Positions 1 through 7,903 of a stretch of DNA of 37,577 bases are shown piece after piece (position 1 is the first letter of the stretch; each line of letters starts with the position of its first letter). The translations under genes were made by a program, and so were the position numbers. The stretch is from assembly GCF_902705545.1 (NCBI RefSeq), contig NZ_CACSHH010000007.1, positions 1-37,577 on the forward strand, written 5' to 3'. Origin of the DNA: Chlamydia sp. 17-3921 (GTDB lineage Bacteria > Chlamydiota > Chlamydiia > Chlamydiales > Chlamydiaceae). Below the pieces are notes generated by a model. The model did no database searches and was not told the DNA's origin. It worked only from the letters and a program-made list of their open reading frames with translations.

Positions 1-111
1 CAAGGAATGAATGCTCGGGGGTTACGAATATACGAAGAATTAAAAAAAAGAGATTATAAAAAATCTCAGAGATTAATAAAATTTTATGGAGTAGAATATA
101 ATAATTATTAG
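1..111 (+). CDS. C-terminal fragment of an unidentified protein
   Basis: Frame 1 is open from the first base to a TAG at 109-111. It gives about 36 residues that are strongly basic and Tyr/Lys-rich (it includes the stretch IYEELKKRDYKKSQ). The 5' part lies outside the window, so the family cannot be named. The composition looks like the helical basic tail of a real protein, and the following 49 bases are AT-rich non-coding sequence. It could also be a chance open frame. Confidence 0.45.
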   Translation, partial: QGMNARGLRIYEELKKRDYKKSQRLIKFYGVEYNNY

Positions 112-160
112 TTTTTTACTTTTATTTTATAATAGATCTTCTAAATTTCTTTGGTAAAGT

Positions 161-478
161 ATGAGTAGAATTCATAATGACTCCATTATAGATCAATCTA
201 GTTTATGTGACAGGATTAGCGTTTCATGGCGAGCCTCTTTTTCTGTTCGTATGCGATATGAGATTGCTTGCGCTATAGCAATTATAGGATTGCTAATAGC
301 TTTGCTTGCTTCTGCTGCCGTGTACGTTGTTTTCAATACGACTGCTTTTTCCGATATATATGTTCAAGGGTGTTTGTCTTTGGGATTGTCTCCTATTCCT
401 TTGGCGATTAGTTCTTTAATTTTAGGAATATGCATACTACTCAGTGGCATCTATTTATTACCGGAACAATCTACTTAA
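161..478 (+). CDS. Small bilobed membrane protein, candidate Inc
   Basis: A 105-aa protein with a polar N-terminus (residues 1-33) followed by two long hydrophobic segments, about 36-58 and 76-100, separated by a short loop, and then a five-residue tail. This bilobed hydrophobic arrangement is the recognised hallmark of chlamydial inclusion-membrane (Inc) proteins, which are type III secreted and inserted in the inclusion membrane. I infer that class from topology only and recognise no specific family. The ribosome-binding site is weak (a TTTGG/AAAG stretch before the ATG). A second ATG at residue 31 would still leave both hydrophobic lobes. It sits next to another small gene of unknown role and upstream of the opp operon. 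Confidence 0.6.
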   Translation: MSRIHNDSIIDQSSLCDRISVSWRASFSVRMRYEIACAIAIIGLLIALLASAAVYVVFNTTAFSDIYVQGCLSLGLSPIPLAISSLILGICILLSGIYLLPEQST

Positions 479-641
479 TTATATTTGAGTGTAATTTTCT
501 CTTAGTTTTTAAATTGCCTCTATTCTCTTCTTATCGTACAATCCGCAGAAATTATAGCGTTCGCGCAATCTGTATCAGAGACTTTAGTTGTATGATTTCT
601 TACTTTTATGCAGGCGACGCAATTTAACAAGGAGAACTAAT

Positions 642-860
642 ATGAAAAAGTTGATTTTAACACTTCTTCTAGCTCTTGTCGTTCCTACTATGCAAAGTTC
701 TGTATTTGGTAGTGAAGATAATAACGTATCTTCACAAGAACACCAAGACGAACAAGGCGAAGATGGTTCCTCAACACAGCAAGAATCATCAGATATTGAT
801 GATAGAGAAAAACCAGAAGGAAACGAATTCGGACCTCATGGGTTTGATCCCGGAGAATAA
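642..860 (+). CDS. Small acidic exported protein of unknown function
   Basis: A 72-aa protein. I chose the ATG at 642 because an AAGGAG ribosome-binding site lies about eight bases upstream and because it begins a textbook Sec signal peptide (MKK, then a Leu/Val-rich core to about residue 20, with a possible cleavage near VFGS). The mature part is almost entirely Glu, Asp, Gln and Ser (about 48 residues), so it is very acidic and probably disordered, ending in a Gly/Pro-rich tail. A strong terminator follows directly, so it is a separate short transcription unit or the end of one shared with the upstream Inc-like gene. No family is recognised. Confidence 0.65.
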   Translation: MKKLILTLLLALVVPTMQSSVFGSEDNNVSSQEHQDEQGEDGSSTQQESSDIDDREKPEGNEFGPHGFDPGE

Positions 861-880
861 GGTTGTTCTTTAAGAATAGA

Positions 881-912
881 AAAACAGGTAGTTTTACTAC
901 CTGTTTTTCTAC
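881..912 (+). terminator. Rho-independent terminator after the small secreted protein
   Basis: A 12-bp perfect inverted repeat, 881-892 with 896-907, has a three-base TTT loop. The left arm is A-rich and the right arm runs into a T tract. It starts 20 bases after the stop codon at 860 and separates this gene from the opp operon. The A-rich left arm also gives T residues on the other strand, but no minus-strand gene needs it. Confidence 0.85.
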
Positions 913-1080
913 TTCTTCTTTTTCTTTTCTAATCTATAATTTTTTTTTAGGCGCTTTTCTAAACCTATGGTACATTGGTATCTCTTGGGCCTAAAAGGTT
1001 TACAGCATAGGTGAGTGTGGTTTCTTCAAGAGACAGCCAAGATCCTAAAACCTTGTCAGAGAGAAAGGGATCTATTGTAT

Positions 1081-3198
1081 ATGAGTAAACGATGTATATT
1101 AGATAAATTTTTGAAATGTGTCGTAGCAGTCTCTTTGATATTGCTATATTGGTCCTCCGATCTTCTTGAAAAAGATGTTAAAGTTGTAAAAAAAAACATA
1201 ACTTCCCTTCAAGAAGATATTCGAGAGCTTTCTCGCATTATAAAACAGCGTGTTACTCAAACAACGACTTCTTCTCAGACTCTCCCAGTCCATAGTACAC
1301 AAGATACATTTCTTGGAGCTCTATGTGGTGATTCTTCTTATCCTAATTTGCTTTCTATAGATCCCTATGTTCAACAAACCTTACCAAGGTTATTAGGTGA
1401 AAATTTTATTGCTAAAGGGATTTTACGTACAGCTCATGTAGGGAAACCAGAAAATTTCAATCCTTTTAATGGATTTGATTATGTTATAAGTTTGTACGAG
1501 CTTTGCGTTCCCTCTTTGGCTAAAGCTCACGTCGGAAAATATGAAGCATTTAGTCCAGATCTTGCTATAAAAATAGAAGAGCGTAGTGTGCTTGATGGAA
1601 CTGGAGATAAAGAGTTCCACGTCTATTTACGTCCTAATGTGTTTTGGAAACCTATTAACGCTAGTTTATTCCCAAAACATATCCAGTTAGCTGAAAGCTT
1701 TTCTCAATCACATCCATTAACAGCTCACGATTTTAAATTTTATTACGATGTGGTTATGAATCCTTACGTTGCAGAGATGCGAGCAGTAGCTTTGCGTTCT
1801 TATTTCGAGGATATTGTATCTATTTCTGTTGAAAATGATTTGAAGTTTATCGTTCGTTGGAAAGCTCATACTATTGTGAATGATGAGGGAAAAGAGGATA
1901 AAAAAGTTCTTTATTCCGCGTTTTTCAATACATTGTGTTTACAGCCGTTACCTCGTTTTGTTTATCAACATTTTGCTAATGGAGAGAAAATAATAAAGGA
2001 TGATCATGATTCAGAAATCTATCGGAAAGACTCTGTTTGGGCTCAAAATTTTGCAGAGCACTGGGCAAATAATTATATTGTAAGCTGCGGAGCCTTTTAT
2101 TTTGCTGGTATGGATAATGAAAAAGTAATGTTTTGTCGTAATCCTGATCATTATAATCCTTTAGAAGCTCTCGTAGAAAAACATCATGCGTATTTTAAAG
2201 ATAGTTCCGACTCCTTATTCCAAGATTTTAAAACTGGGAAGTTAGACATTGCTTATCTCCCCCCAAACCAAGGAGACAACTTTGAAGCCTTTATGAAGAG
2301 TGCAGCTTATAGTAAGCAGGTTGCCAAGGGGGAGGCTATTCATGAGCTTGTATTTATGGACCGTTGTTATACCTATATCGGATGGAACTGTTATTCATTG
2401 TTTTTCCAAAGTCGTGAAGTTAGACAAGCTATGAATATGGCTATTGATCGAGATCGGATTATAGAACAGTGTTTAGATGGCAGAGGTTATACTATAAGTG
2501 GTCCCTTCGCTTATTGTTCACCATCTTATAATCATGAGATAGAGGGCTGGCATTTTTCTCCCGAAGAAGCAGCACGTTTGCTTGAAGAGGATGGCTGGAT
2601 AGATACAGATGGTGATGGAATTCGTGAAAAAATTATTGATGGTGTTATAGTTCCGTTTCGTTTTCGTTTATGCTATTTTGTAAAAAGTTTTACTGCGAGA
2701 ACTATTGCAGAATATGTTGCTACAGCATGTCGGGAAATTGGTATAGAATGTAGTTTACTTGGTTTAGATACAGCAGATCTTTCTTTAGCTTTTGAAGAAA
2801 AGAATTTCGATGCAATTTTACTTGGCTGGTCTTTAGGATCGCCTCCTGAAGATCCTCGTGCTTTATGGCATTCTGAAGGTGCTATGGAAAAAGGCTCTGC
2901 TAATGTTGTTGGTTTTCATAATGCTGAAGCGGATTCTATTATAGAAAGCCTCAGTTATGAGTACGATGCGCAAGAACGTCTTCAACTTTATCACCGTTTT
3001 CATGATTTGATACACAAAGAAGCTCCCTATGCCTTTCTTTTTTCTAGAAAGTTTTCATTGCTATATAAGGATTATGTAAAAAACGTTTTTGTTCCAAAAG
3101 TAAGAACTGATTTAATTCCAGAAGCTCAAGATGAGACTGTCAATCTTAAGATGGTTTGGTTAGATAGACAGGAGGAAGAGTGTTTAAGTACATCTTAA
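1081..3198 (+). CDS. oppA: Oligopeptide ABC transporter substrate-binding protein
   Basis: A 705-aa periplasmic solute-binding protein of the SBP_bac_5 (OppA/DppA) family, which captures peptides for the adjacent permease. The open frame extends upstream, but I chose the ATG at 1081 because a GAGAAAGGGA ribosome-binding site precedes it and because a hydrophobic anchor (about residues 11-28) follows a basic N-terminus. No lipobox Cys follows the hydrophobic stretch, so it looks like an uncleaved membrane anchor rather than a lipoprotein. A helical linker (about 30-60) leads to the binding domain, which contains the family-typical segments VRQAMNMAIDRDRI and a DGDG element (the WxDTDGDG-type pattern). 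The 3' end overlaps the GTG start of oppB by 19 bases, implying translational coupling. It corresponds to the oppA_4 position of C. trachomatis. Confidence 0.88.
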   Translation: MSKRCILDKFLKCVVAVSLILLYWSSDLLEKDVKVVKKNITSLQEDIRELSRIIKQRVTQTTTSSQTLPVHSTQDTFLGALCGDSSYPNLLSIDPYVQQTLPRLLGENFIAKGILRTAHVGKPENFNPFNGFDYVISLYELCVPSLAKAHVGKYEAFSPDLAIKIEERSVLDGTGDKEFHVYLRPNVFWKPINASLFPKHIQLAESFSQSHPLTAHDFKFYYDVVMNPYVAEMRAVALRSYFEDIVSISVENDLKFIVRWKAHTIVNDEGKEDKKVLYSAFFNTLCLQPLPRFVYQHFANGEKIIKDDHDSEIYRKDSVWAQNFAEHWANNYIVSCGAFYFAGMDNEKVMFCRNPDHYNPLEALVEKHHAYFKDSSDSLFQDFKTGKLDIAYLPPNQGDNFEAFMKSAAYSKQVAKGEAIHELVFMDRCYTYIGWNCYSLFFQSREVRQAMNMAIDRDRIIEQCLDGRGYTISGPFAYCSPSYNHEIEGWHFSPEEAARLLEEDGWIDTDGDGIREKIIDGVIVPFRFRLCYFVKSFTARTIAEYVATACREIGIECSLLGLDTADLSLAFEEKNFDAILLGWSLGSPPEDPRALWHSEGAMEKGSANVVGFHNAEADSIIESLSYEYDAQERLQLYHRFHDLIHKEAPYAFLFSRKFSLLYKDYVKNVFVPKVRTDLIPEAQDETVNLKMVWLDRQEEECLSTS

Positions 3199-4664
3199 AG
3201 CGTCTAATCTTAATTCCCCTGACTTTATTCGCAATAATTTCTATTAATTTTGTCATATTAAATTTGGCTCCCGGAGATATTATAGAAGATCAGTCAGTTG
3301 ATGCTCGGGGAGAGGCGGGAAAATCTGATAAGATTCGAACTTATAAGGGACCCGATCGCTACCTACAGTTTCGAGAACATTATGGGCTAACTTTACCCAT
3401 ATTTTTTAATTCTCGACCAAAGCTTTCCCATGAAAAAATAAAAGCAGGTGTAGAGGAATTAGTACAAAGCTCACAAAATAAATCATCAAAAGGCAAAAGT
3501 TTTTCAAAATTAAAGGTGCTTTGGGGAGATCGTGCAAAATTTATTATGCCAATCTTATTATTTGAAGCTAGCAACCCTTCTCAAGAGATTGTATATCGAC
3601 ATGTCGCAGCTGATTTATTCATTCGAGGAGGGATCCGTCAAGGGATTGTTGGCGCAAATCTTTCTTCTAAACAAAGAGAATATAACCAAGAAATTTCTGA
3701 AAGTAATGCTTTATTAGTAAAGCAATTATCAGAAGAAGATATTGAAGCAAAAATTCTTGTCCTAAAGCAATGGTTTAAAGATCAGGGTGGAATTGAGGCC
3801 TTTTCCTACAATATTAAAAGAACATGGCAGACATTTTTTTTTGAAACACGTTTTTCTCGTTATATATCACGGATTATAAAGCTAGATTTTGGAACATTAC
3901 GTAATGATTCTCATAAGACTGTGATATCTGAAGTCGCTAAACGTTTACAATGTTCTTTGACTTTATCAATATTACCTATGATTGTGGGATTTGTTTTATG
4001 TCAGATTTTTGGTATGATCATGGCTCTGAAAAGAAATCATTGGTTGGACCACTCTTTAAACTTCATCTTTTTAATTTTATTTTCGATACCAGTTTTTGTC
4101 GCAGTTCCTTGGATTCTAGAAACTTTTGTTATCAATAGGACCATTCCCTTTACATCGATTCCTATGCCCTATAGTGGATTGCGATCTCCTTCAGAAATCT
4201 TCAACGAACTGAGTTCTTTTGGACGTTTGTTAGATATTATCGCGCATGGTTTCTTACCATTTTGTGCTGTTAGTTATGGAGCTTTTGCTGCTCAATCTCG
4301 ATTGAGTCGATCTATATTTCTTGAAATTTTGAGCCAAGATTATATTTGTGCAGCTAAAGCACGAGGGATTTCTCAATCTAATATTATTGTTAAGCATGTT
4401 GGAAAAAATGCAGCAGCAGCTCTTGTTACCTCTTTAGCATCTTCTTTAGGAACTCTACTTGGCGGAGCTCTGGTTGTTGAAACGTTATTTGATATTGATG
4501 GCTTTGGAAAGTTTTTTTATCAGGCAATCTTAAATCGAGATCACAATGTGGTCTTATTTTCTGTTCTTTTAGGATCCGCTTTGTCTTTAGTTGGATATTT
4601 ACTTGGAGATATTTTTTATGTTGTATTAGATCCTAGAGTCCAATTTGAGGGTAAGAAGATTTAG
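3180..4664 (+). CDS. oppB: Oligopeptide ABC transporter permease OppB, with large insertion
   Basis: A 494-aa inner-membrane permease subunit. It starts with GTG at 3180, with an AGGAGGAAG ribosome-binding site just upstream inside oppA. TM1 (about 9-31) is followed by the family-typical LAPGD. A hydrophilic, charged segment of roughly 180 residues follows, then the BPD_transp_1 permease domain with several membrane helices from about 260 to 490. The EAA-loop contact with the ATPase is visible as AAKARGISQSNIIVKHVGKN. Ordinary OppB proteins are about 300-340 residues, so the excess is the inserted segment. The stop codon abuts the start of oppC. Confidence 0.9.
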   Translation: MFKYILKRLILIPLTLFAIISINFVILNLAPGDIIEDQSVDARGEAGKSDKIRTYKGPDRYLQFREHYGLTLPIFFNSRPKLSHEKIKAGVEELVQSSQNKSSKGKSFSKLKVLWGDRAKFIMPILLFEASNPSQEIVYRHVAADLFIRGGIRQGIVGANLSSKQREYNQEISESNALLVKQLSEEDIEAKILVLKQWFKDQGGIEAFSYNIKRTWQTFFFETRFSRYISRIIKLDFGTLRNDSHKTVISEVAKRLQCSLTLSILPMIVGFVLCQIFGMIMALKRNHWLDHSLNFIFLILFSIPVFVAVPWILETFVINRTIPFTSIPMPYSGLRSPSEIFNELSSFGRLLDIIAHGFLPFCAVSYGAFAAQSRLSRSIFLEILSQDYICAAKARGISQSNIIVKHVGKNAAAALVTSLASSLGTLLGGALVVETLFDIDGFGKFFYQAILNRDHNVVLFSVLLGSALSLVGYLLGDIFYVVLDPRVQFEGKKI

Positions 4665-6401
4665 ATGGGAGCTCCTATTTCTTTTTTTCGACGCTTTTGT
4701 TTAGCATATCACAAGAACCTACTCGCCTCTCTTGCATGGAAGTTTTTTGTCCTAATTACCATAATTGGGATATACGCTCCTTTATTTGCTAGCAGTAAGC
4801 CCCTACTAGTAAAGTGGCATTCGGAGACTTTCTCTCCTTTACTTAGATATTTGTTTTTCCCAGGGTTTTATACTAAGCCTATAGATTTGTTTTTCAACGT
4901 GCTTATGTTGACATTCCCGTGTTTTGTTTTGTCTTATAAATTTCTTCAGGGAAGGAAACGAAAAATTGTTGTTATTTGTTTAATCCTACTGCAGTTCTTT
5001 GGGTTTTTCTGGGTATGTTCTGGAAAAATTCAAGATCCAGCAGTAAATGAATCTCTAAAAAAATTGCGAGCAGAAAAGATTCGAGAAAACCTTCTTAAAG
5101 CAAATGTAGAAGCTCTAACAGTGATGCCAAAAGATATGCGGACTTGGGAAATGGAGCGGCACTACATGAGTAAATATGAGCTGCTAGGGATTTTAATAAA
5201 GTCTGCATATCGTAAAAAACAAGATGCTGCAGTTCAGAAGTATCGTGTTGCTTTTGAAGGTTTTCGTAATACCCCCATGCCAACATTGCGAAATTTAGAT
5301 AAAAAGAATGAGAAGATTTCTTTAATAAGATTGCAACAAAGACTCAATAAATTGCAGATAGCTTACGATACAGCTCTTCTTTCTTGGGATCATGTTATAG
5401 ATAATTATAGACCATTCTTGATGTCTTTAATTCGCATTCAGCATGAATTGAATCTCGCTTCGTATAATAATTGGGAACAGCCAGAAGAGCTTCTTTTAGC
5501 TTATGCTGATATTGAAAGAAAAACAGAGCCTTATCGTAATAATTTACTTGAAACTCGAAGAATATTAGATGAGTACACAAAGCTGCATAGTGTTAAAAAT
5601 TTTATTCAGGATAAACTCGCTTGGATAGAAAAAGAATCTCAAGAGTTGAAAATTCTTATAAGCCCGCTTTTTAGTTGTTTTCACTGGGAAGATGATGCTG
5701 GAGGATCTCGTGAAATGAACAAGCATGTTGCATGGTGGCAGTTAACTAGGATAAATCGTAAGGATCTTTTAGCTTCATTAGTCTTTGGGATTCGAATTGC
5801 TTTAATTGTTGGTGGTATTGGCGTTGCAATCGCTCTTACTCTTGGAGTAATTGTTGGTCTGATTTCTGGATATTTTGGTGGTTCTGTAGATATGCTTCTT
5901 TCCCGATTTACCGAAATTTGGGAAACCATGCCTATGTTGTTTATTTTAATGCTCGTTGTATCCATTACTCAGCAAAAATCTTTGATCTTGGATACTGTAC
6001 TTTTGGGATGTTTTGGTTGGACGGGATTCAGTAGGTATGTTCGATTAGAAACCTTGAAACAACGTAATATGGCTTATGTTCTGGCTGCTAGTAATTTAGG
6101 CTATAGTCATTACCACATCATGGTTCATCAAATTTTACCTAATGCTATTGTCCCCGTAATTTCTTTATTGCCGTTTTCAATGATGTCAATGATTGGTTGT
6201 GAAGCAGGATTGACTTTCTTAGGTTTAGGAGAAGAAAGTTCGGCATCTTGGGGTAACCTCATGCGTGAAGGTGTTTCGGGATTTCCTTCAGAAAGTGTTA
6301 TACTTTGGCCACCAGCGTTTATGCTAACAGCACTACTCATTGCTATTGCGTTAATTGGAGATGGTGTGAGAGACGCCCTAGATCCCCGTTTACAAGATTA
6401 A
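4665..6401 (+). CDS. oppC: Oligopeptide ABC transporter permease OppC, with large insertion
   Basis: A 578-aa permease partner of OppB; its ATG directly follows the oppB stop codon. The N-terminus has TM1 (about 22-42) and a further hydrophobic pair (about 70-120). A mostly helical, charged segment of about 220 residues follows (125-345), then the BPD_transp_1 domain (about 365-575) with the EAA-type loop AASNLGYSHYHIMVHQILPN and the usual end GDGVRDALDPR. Typical OppC/DppC proteins are about 300 residues. No ATPase genes (oppD, oppF) follow. In C. trachomatis these are, as I recall, in a second opp locus, so the ATPases are probably shared. The 3' end overlaps the end of convergent ogt by four bases. 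Confidence 0.9.
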   Translation: MGAPISFFRRFCLAYHKNLLASLAWKFFVLITIIGIYAPLFASSKPLLVKWHSETFSPLLRYLFFPGFYTKPIDLFFNVLMLTFPCFVLSYKFLQGRKRKIVVICLILLQFFGFFWVCSGKIQDPAVNESLKKLRAEKIRENLLKANVEALTVMPKDMRTWEMERHYMSKYELLGILIKSAYRKKQDAAVQKYRVAFEGFRNTPMPTLRNLDKKNEKISLIRLQQRLNKLQIAYDTALLSWDHVIDNYRPFLMSLIRIQHELNLASYNNWEQPEELLLAYADIERKTEPYRNNLLETRRILDEYTKLHSVKNFIQDKLAWIEKESQELKILISPLFSCFHWEDDAGGSREMNKHVAWWQLTRINRKDLLASLVFGIRIALIVGGIGVAIALTLGVIVGLISGYFGGSVDMLLSRFTEIWETMPMLFILMLVVSITQQKSLILDTVLLGCFGWTGFSRYVRLETLKQRNMAYVLAASNLGYSHYHIMVHQILPNAIVPVISLLPFSMMSMIGCEAGLTFLGLGEESSASWGNLMREGVSGFPSESVILWPPAFMLTALLIAIALIGDGVRDALDPRLQD

Positions 6402-6925
6402 GAGTCTTTTTTTGTTTCAAAGTTCAGAAGAACATTATGGATTTGCTGACCAGCAATATAATGCTGTTCTCCACGACTTCCAAGAACTCTATGACAAGGA
6501 AAAAATAAAAGAAAAGGATTATGCTTGCATGCGATTCCAATAGCCCGTGGATGAGATTTTATTTGGGTAGCAATTTCTGAATAAGTACGCTTTTCTCCAA
6601 AAGGAATCATTGTTAAAGCATTCAAAATTCTATAGTGTTTTTCTGAGATTAGAGTTTTATCAATGTAAGAAGGAATTTGAGGAGGACATTTTTGTGCATA
6701 TTGAGATCCCCATAGAATAATTTCCTCCATAGCTTTATGTGAGGCTGGCCCTAGAAATAGGCATGTAAATACTGGAGCTACAGTAAGCTTTGTTTTTATA
6801 ACAAAGTTATTATGAAAATATACAATGAATTGCAGAGGAGGATATTTTGCTATCGGTAAGCCTTGTGAGCAAGCTTGTGATAACAAATGTTTTAGCGATT
6901 TAGGGACTAACAAGTTTTCCTTCAT
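6398..6925 (-). CDS. ogt: Methylated-DNA--protein-cysteine methyltransferase
   Basis: A 175-aa suicide repair protein that removes the alkyl group from O6-alkylguanine onto a Cys. The C-terminal domain shows the helix-turn-helix region IPFGEKRTYSEIA, the arginine-finger region (R127) and the active-site motif FPCHRVLG with nucleophile C144. The N-terminal domain (about 1-85) is weakly conserved, as is usual. There is no Ada-type phosphotriester domain, so Ogt is the better name, although the C. trachomatis counterpart was annotated ada. It lies nine bases after the MORN/YwqK-like gene and is last in a pheT-led unit. The usual G-x-L-x-G-Y-x-G-G element after PCHRV is degenerate (QHYIAGQQ). Confidence 0.88.
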   Translation of the reverse strand: MKENLLVPKSLKHLLSQACSQGLPIAKYPPLQFIVYFHNNFVIKTKLTVAPVFTCLFLGPASHKAMEEIILWGSQYAQKCPPQIPSYIDKTLISEKHYRILNALTMIPFGEKRTYSEIATQIKSHPRAIGIACKHNPFLLFFPCHRVLGSRGEQHYIAGQQIHNVLLNFETKKDS

Positions 6926-6934
6926 TATAAAGGT

Positions 6935-7903
6935 TTACCCTGTAGTATTAAGACGCTCAAATTTGGCTTTAGAGACTAAGCGACCTCGATGATACCACTC
7001 GCTCTTATATATCCCTCCGGCATAAATTTTTCTCATGCCATGAAGAACGTTGTTTTGCCAAGACACTTCTTCAGCGACAATTTCCTGCTCATTATATCGC
7101 AGTTCTATGCCCTCCTTTTTCCCTTTAACGAAAGAAATTTCAGACACTTTACAGCCATTTTTGAACACTGTAGTTGTCCCATCTTGATATCCAGAACGCC
7201 ATTCTTCGATTGTATTCGGTATACCGCCTATGAGATAGGTAAACCGTAAGCCATGAGGTTGATCATTTACAAAGTGTGTGATTGTTTCAGGATCTCTATT
7301 AGGATAAAATGTAGTTCTTTTTGTCATAATTCCTTCATAGAAAGTTTCTTCAGCAAGTAAGACGTTGCTAGGAGAAAAAATGGAGCGTACACCTTCTCCA
7401 TTATGAATTTTTGAAGAGTATTTTCCATTGAATGAGCAATAGCTCCCCTCAAGAATGCAACCTTGATAAGTTGTTTCTATAAAGTAAGGGTCTGTAATTG
7501 TATCGTTATCTTTTGTGTCTGGCCAACGAACTACTGTAAAAGAACCGTCTTCTTGAAATAGTTCTTCTTGAAAAGGTTGTCCATTATGAAAGAAGGTTTT
7601 GTAGGAGGTAAGTCTACCTTGATCATAGGTTTTTATGACTGCAAAGGTTGTTGTATGCGGGAATGTGAGAGTGATTTCTCCATGAAGAAGACCATTAGTA
7701 TAAACTTCGTGAAGAGTAGAACCGTCCTTTAAGACTTTTGTTATGGTTCCATCACAACCTCGTCTAGTCCACTCTTGACCCGATACAATAATACCATAGT
7801 TATTTCGGAATGTCTCTTTTATAACTGAAGGATCATTTTTTCGAATAGATCCATAAGCAGAACAAGATAGTGTAAATATAATACAAAAAAGTAATTGTCT
7901 CAT
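6935..7903 (-). CDS. Exported MORN/YwqK-like repeat protein
   Basis: A 322-aa protein with a signal peptide (residues 1-18, ending CSAYG). The rest is made of repeated short beta-hairpin units of the type 'NGxLHGEITLTFP', 'FHNGQPFQEELFQEDG', 'NDQPHGLRFTY' and 'KGKKEGIELRYNEQ'. This is the pattern of MORN/YwqK-family proteins, a Gly-turn-rich repeat found in exported or toxin-immunity contexts. No catalytic motif is visible. Its ATG overlaps the pheT stop by four bases (ATGA), so it is translated with pheT, but I see no functional link. The equivalent C. trachomatis gene (CT476 by order) is hypothetical. Confidence 0.75.
   Translation of the reverse strand: MRQLLFCIIFTLSCSAYGSIRKNDPSVIKETFRNNYGIIVSGQEWTRRGCDGTITKVLKDGSTLHEVYTNGLLHGEITLTFPHTTTFAVIKTYDQGRLTSYKTFFHNGQPFQEELFQEDGSFTVVRWPDTKDNDTITDPYFIETTYQGCILEGSYCSFNGKYSSKIHNGEGVRSIFSPSNVLLAEETFYEGIMTKRTTFYPNRDPETITHFVNDQPHGLRFTYLIGGIPNTIEEWRSGYQDGTTTVFKNGCKVSEISFVKGKKEGIELRYNEQEIVAEEVSWQNNVLHGMRKIYAGGIYKSEWYHRGRLVSKAKFERLNTTG

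Noticed and set aside
430..627. 65-aa frame overlapping the end of the small Inc-like gene
   Set aside because: It has no ribosome-binding site, starts inside the Inc candidate's second hydrophobic segment in another frame, and has low-complexity composition.
6935..7903. Toxin-antitoxin system (YwqK-type antitoxin)
   Set aside because: The YwqK label is only a repeat-fold similarity. The protein has a signal peptide, and no toxin gene is adjacent.
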